Source: a candidate division TA06 bacterium SM23_40 (GTDB lineage: Bacteria; LJUI01; SM1-40). From it: a stretch of DNA of 8,477 bases. Shown here in pieces: positions 7,345 to 8,477 of the stretch (within the stretch, counting starts at the first letter, position 1; each line of letters starts with the position of its first letter). A program made the position numbers and the translations under genes. The notes under the pieces were generated by a model, which was given only the letters and a program-made list of their open reading frames with translations, had not been told where the DNA came from and did no database searches. The stretch spans positions 1-8,477 of the forward strand of contig LJUI01000110.1 in the NCBI GenBank assembly GCA_001303705.1, in the 5' to 3' direction.

Positions 7345-7881
7345 CTACAGGAGGGAGACAGGATAGCCGACCCGCCCCGCCACCACGAAGATCTGCTGCG
7401 TCTCAGTCTCACCGAAGACGGCGGCATATCGCCCCATAATGCCGACCACTGCGCCAGGAAGGTCATAATCGACGCCGCCCAGGAAATGGATTCCGAAATC
7501 GTCCTGTTGCTCCCCCCAGTCCTGGCGATGCCATCCACCGCCGGCTCCCAGGTACGGTGTGAGGGGGATCACGGGGAGCGCCATGCGGTACTTGGCCGTG
7601 GTGTACACCGCAAGATGGGAGAACGAATGCTGGACTGTATCGCCCACCTGGGATTTCCAGCCATACTCGACAGAGCCCTCAAGCCCAAGGAATGGGATGA
7701 AGCCGATATCGACATAGCCGCCAACGAGAGGCATTCCCTCGCTGTCGGAGTCCCCGGCAACGTCAAAGCTGCCGTATCCTCCGGAGACGCCCACCGTCAA
7801 GTGCTGCGCGCGGCCCGTGCCGAGACCCGCTCCCCCCGCGATGATACTGCTGATCAGGACGATGATCGAGAACTCTCTCAT
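7345..7881 (-). CDS. Small outer-membrane beta-barrel protein
   Basis: This 178-residue exported protein has a clear signal peptide (MREFSIIVLISSIIAGGAGL, probable cleavage near GRAQ at 23-26). The mature part is built of alternating strands with Gly and aromatic residues, typical of an 8-stranded outer-membrane barrel (OmpA/OmpX/opacity-like): VGVSGGYGSFDV (30-41), GGYVDIGFIPFLGLEGSVEY (54-73), HLAVYTTAKYRM (89-100), PLTPYLGAGGGWH (106-118) and a terminal strand IFVVAGRVGYPVSLL (164-178). The PYLGAGGGW element is common in outer-membrane protein beta-barrel domains. The C-terminus ends in Leu, not the Phe usual in Proteobacteria. The ATG at 7881 has GGGAG 8 nt upstream; an in-frame GTG at 7950 abuts the stop of the upstream gene but has no ribosome site and would bury the signal peptide. 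The specific role is unknown; there are no enzyme motifs. Confidence 0.78.
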   Translation of the reverse strand: MREFSIIVLISSIIAGGAGLGTGRAQHLTVGVSGGYGSFDVAGDSDSEGMPLVGGYVDIGFIPFLGLEGSVEYGWKSQVGDTVQHSFSHLAVYTTAKYRMALPVIPLTPYLGAGGGWHRQDWGEQQDDFGIHFLGGVDYDLPGAVVGIMGRYAAVFGETETQQIFVVAGRVGYPVSLL

Positions 7882-7889
7882 GGAACGGT

Positions 7890-7894
7890 CTCCC
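7890..7894 (-). promoter_or_regulatory. Ribosome binding site deciding the barrel-protein start
   Basis: GGGAG on the minus strand lies 8 nt before the ATG at 7881. It supports this start over the in-frame GTG at 7950. Confidence 0.65.
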
Positions 7895-7950
7895 TGCCTG
7901 GTATCTGCGTGGTGGACTACGGTCCGAGTCGGAACGTAGCTTCCGTTCAC

Positions 7951-8418
7951 CTACATATATGAGGAGACACGAAACGAGTAATCGCGGCCATCGGCCACGA
8001 TGTACAGCCTTCCCTCGACGCCAAAACGAGCACCGGACGAGCGCGCGTTGGCGAGAGCGCTCTCATTCACCTCAGTCACGGGGAGTTCGATGCTTGTCTC
8101 GAGTATCTCCCGCCCGGCCGGGGAGATCTGAAGGGGCCCGGGAATGGTCATCGAGACGAGCCGCTCGCCGAGAGCAAAAAGATCCGCATCCAACCTGGCG
8201 ACCTGTACCGGCACCATGTTCGGATTGCGGACTTCGACTCCTATTCTGATACTCACCGAATCGCCAGGCATATCGGTCAGTACGGCGACAAGGAGCCGGA
8301 CCTCACATGTTCTCACCTCTTCTACGTCACCCGTCGTCACACAACCCCACGCCAGAAGGGACACAAGGAAACAACCGACTGCTGCCCACATTCGCCGTCT
8401 GCCGATCTCCAGCTCCAT
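7951..8418 (-). CDS. Probable lipoprotein with LEA14/WHy-like domain
   Basis: From the ATG at 8418 the protein has 155 residues. The N-region MELEIGRRRMW is basic, the core is hydrophobic and ends LLAWGC with Cys26 as the probable lipid site; Trp at -2 of the lipobox is unusual. The rest is one beta-rich domain of LEA-type-2/WHy character: SVSIRIGVEVRNPNMVPVQV (54-73), where the VRNPN element is the hallmark, then LDADLFALGERL (76-87), a Pro/Gly turn (IPGPLQISPAGRE, 92-104), LETSIELPV (106-114) and GRLYIVADGRDYSFRV (136-151). Such domains occur in small envelope lipoproteins of unknown role in many bacteria. The start is uncertain: no strong ribosome site is seen, a TTG at 8433 and an ATG at 8391 are in frame, and the frame stays open to the window edge. 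The ATG at 8418 is preferred because it gives a positively charged signal N-region. The next gene starts 69 nt after its stop. Confidence 0.72.
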   Translation of the reverse strand: MELEIGRRRMWAAVGCFLVSLLAWGCVTTGDVEEVRTCEVRLLVAVLTDMPGDSVSIRIGVEVRNPNMVPVQVARLDADLFALGERLVSMTIPGPLQISPAGREILETSIELPVTEVNESALANARSSGARFGVEGRLYIVADGRDYSFRVSSYM

Positions 8419-8477
8419 GTAATGAGTGTCCAAGCGGTCGCTGACCCCGAGGATTGGCTGTTCCAGAAGGTGAACCT

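Noticed and set aside
7930-7945. Inverted repeat CGGAA/TTCCG before the barrel gene
   Set aside because: A 5-bp stem with a 6-nt loop is expected by chance in sequence of this composition and sits beside no promoter I can support.
7204-7962. 252-codon plus-strand open frame opposite the barrel gene
   Set aside because: It has low-complexity antisense composition, whereas the minus-strand frame has a ribosome site, a signal peptide and barrel strands.
1-8477. CRISPR arrays, tRNA/rRNA genes, insertion sequences, toxin-antitoxin pairs, defence genes
   Set aside because: I saw no regularly spaced repeats, cloverleaf or rRNA-like stretches, transposase frames or terminal repeats. The six envelope genes occupy nearly all the window.

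Overview
The window is a GC-rich bacterial segment with six genes, all on the minus strand. The rightmost gene (high coordinates) is transcribed first and the leftmost runs off the window edge. The organism must be Gram-negative, because the genes encode an outer-membrane factor, a small outer-membrane beta-barrel, a probable lipoprotein and a tripartite RND pump. The style of the partial secreted protein at the left edge (aromatic and Asp/Gly-rich, with a VTNWGFFG-type motif near the mature N-terminus and a Pro-rich linker that seems to lead into a further domain) recalls uncultured FCB-type or candidate-phylum lineages such as Eisenbacteria, Krumholzibacteriota or Latescibacteria. That placement is inference from memory of such proteins and was not searched.

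Layout, in transcription order from right to left: (1) a probable lipoprotein with an LEA14/WHy-like domain (about 8418-7951); (2) a small outer-membrane beta-barrel protein (7881-7345); (3) a spacer of about 200 bp with a composite GC-rich hairpin; (4) a TolC-type outer-membrane factor (7144-5699); (5) a short periplasmic adaptor (5677-4772) 21 nt downstream; (6) an RND permease (4775-1653) overlapping the adaptor by 4 nt; (7) a spacer of about 100 bp with a good sigma-70-like promoter and a 16-bp perfect palindrome at the expected transcript start; (8) a large secreted protein of unknown function (1552 to beyond position 1).

Genes 4-6 form a complete tripartite efflux system: inner-membrane RND permease, periplasmic adaptor and outer-membrane channel. 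The tight spacing argues for one operon. The most distinctive point is the adaptor. Its two lipoyl half-motifs are joined by only about 12 residues, so the alpha-helical hairpin that usually reaches the TolC-like channel is absent, as described for BesA of Borrelia. The permease keeps one of the two AcrB proton-relay aspartates (D400) and has Asn where AcrB has the second Asp and the Lys (N401, N936). No transcriptional regulator, RNA gene, mobile element or CRISPR array is visible. I do not see a wholly new system. The strongest leads are the hairpin-less adaptor pump, the unnamed secreted protein and its promoter/palindrome.
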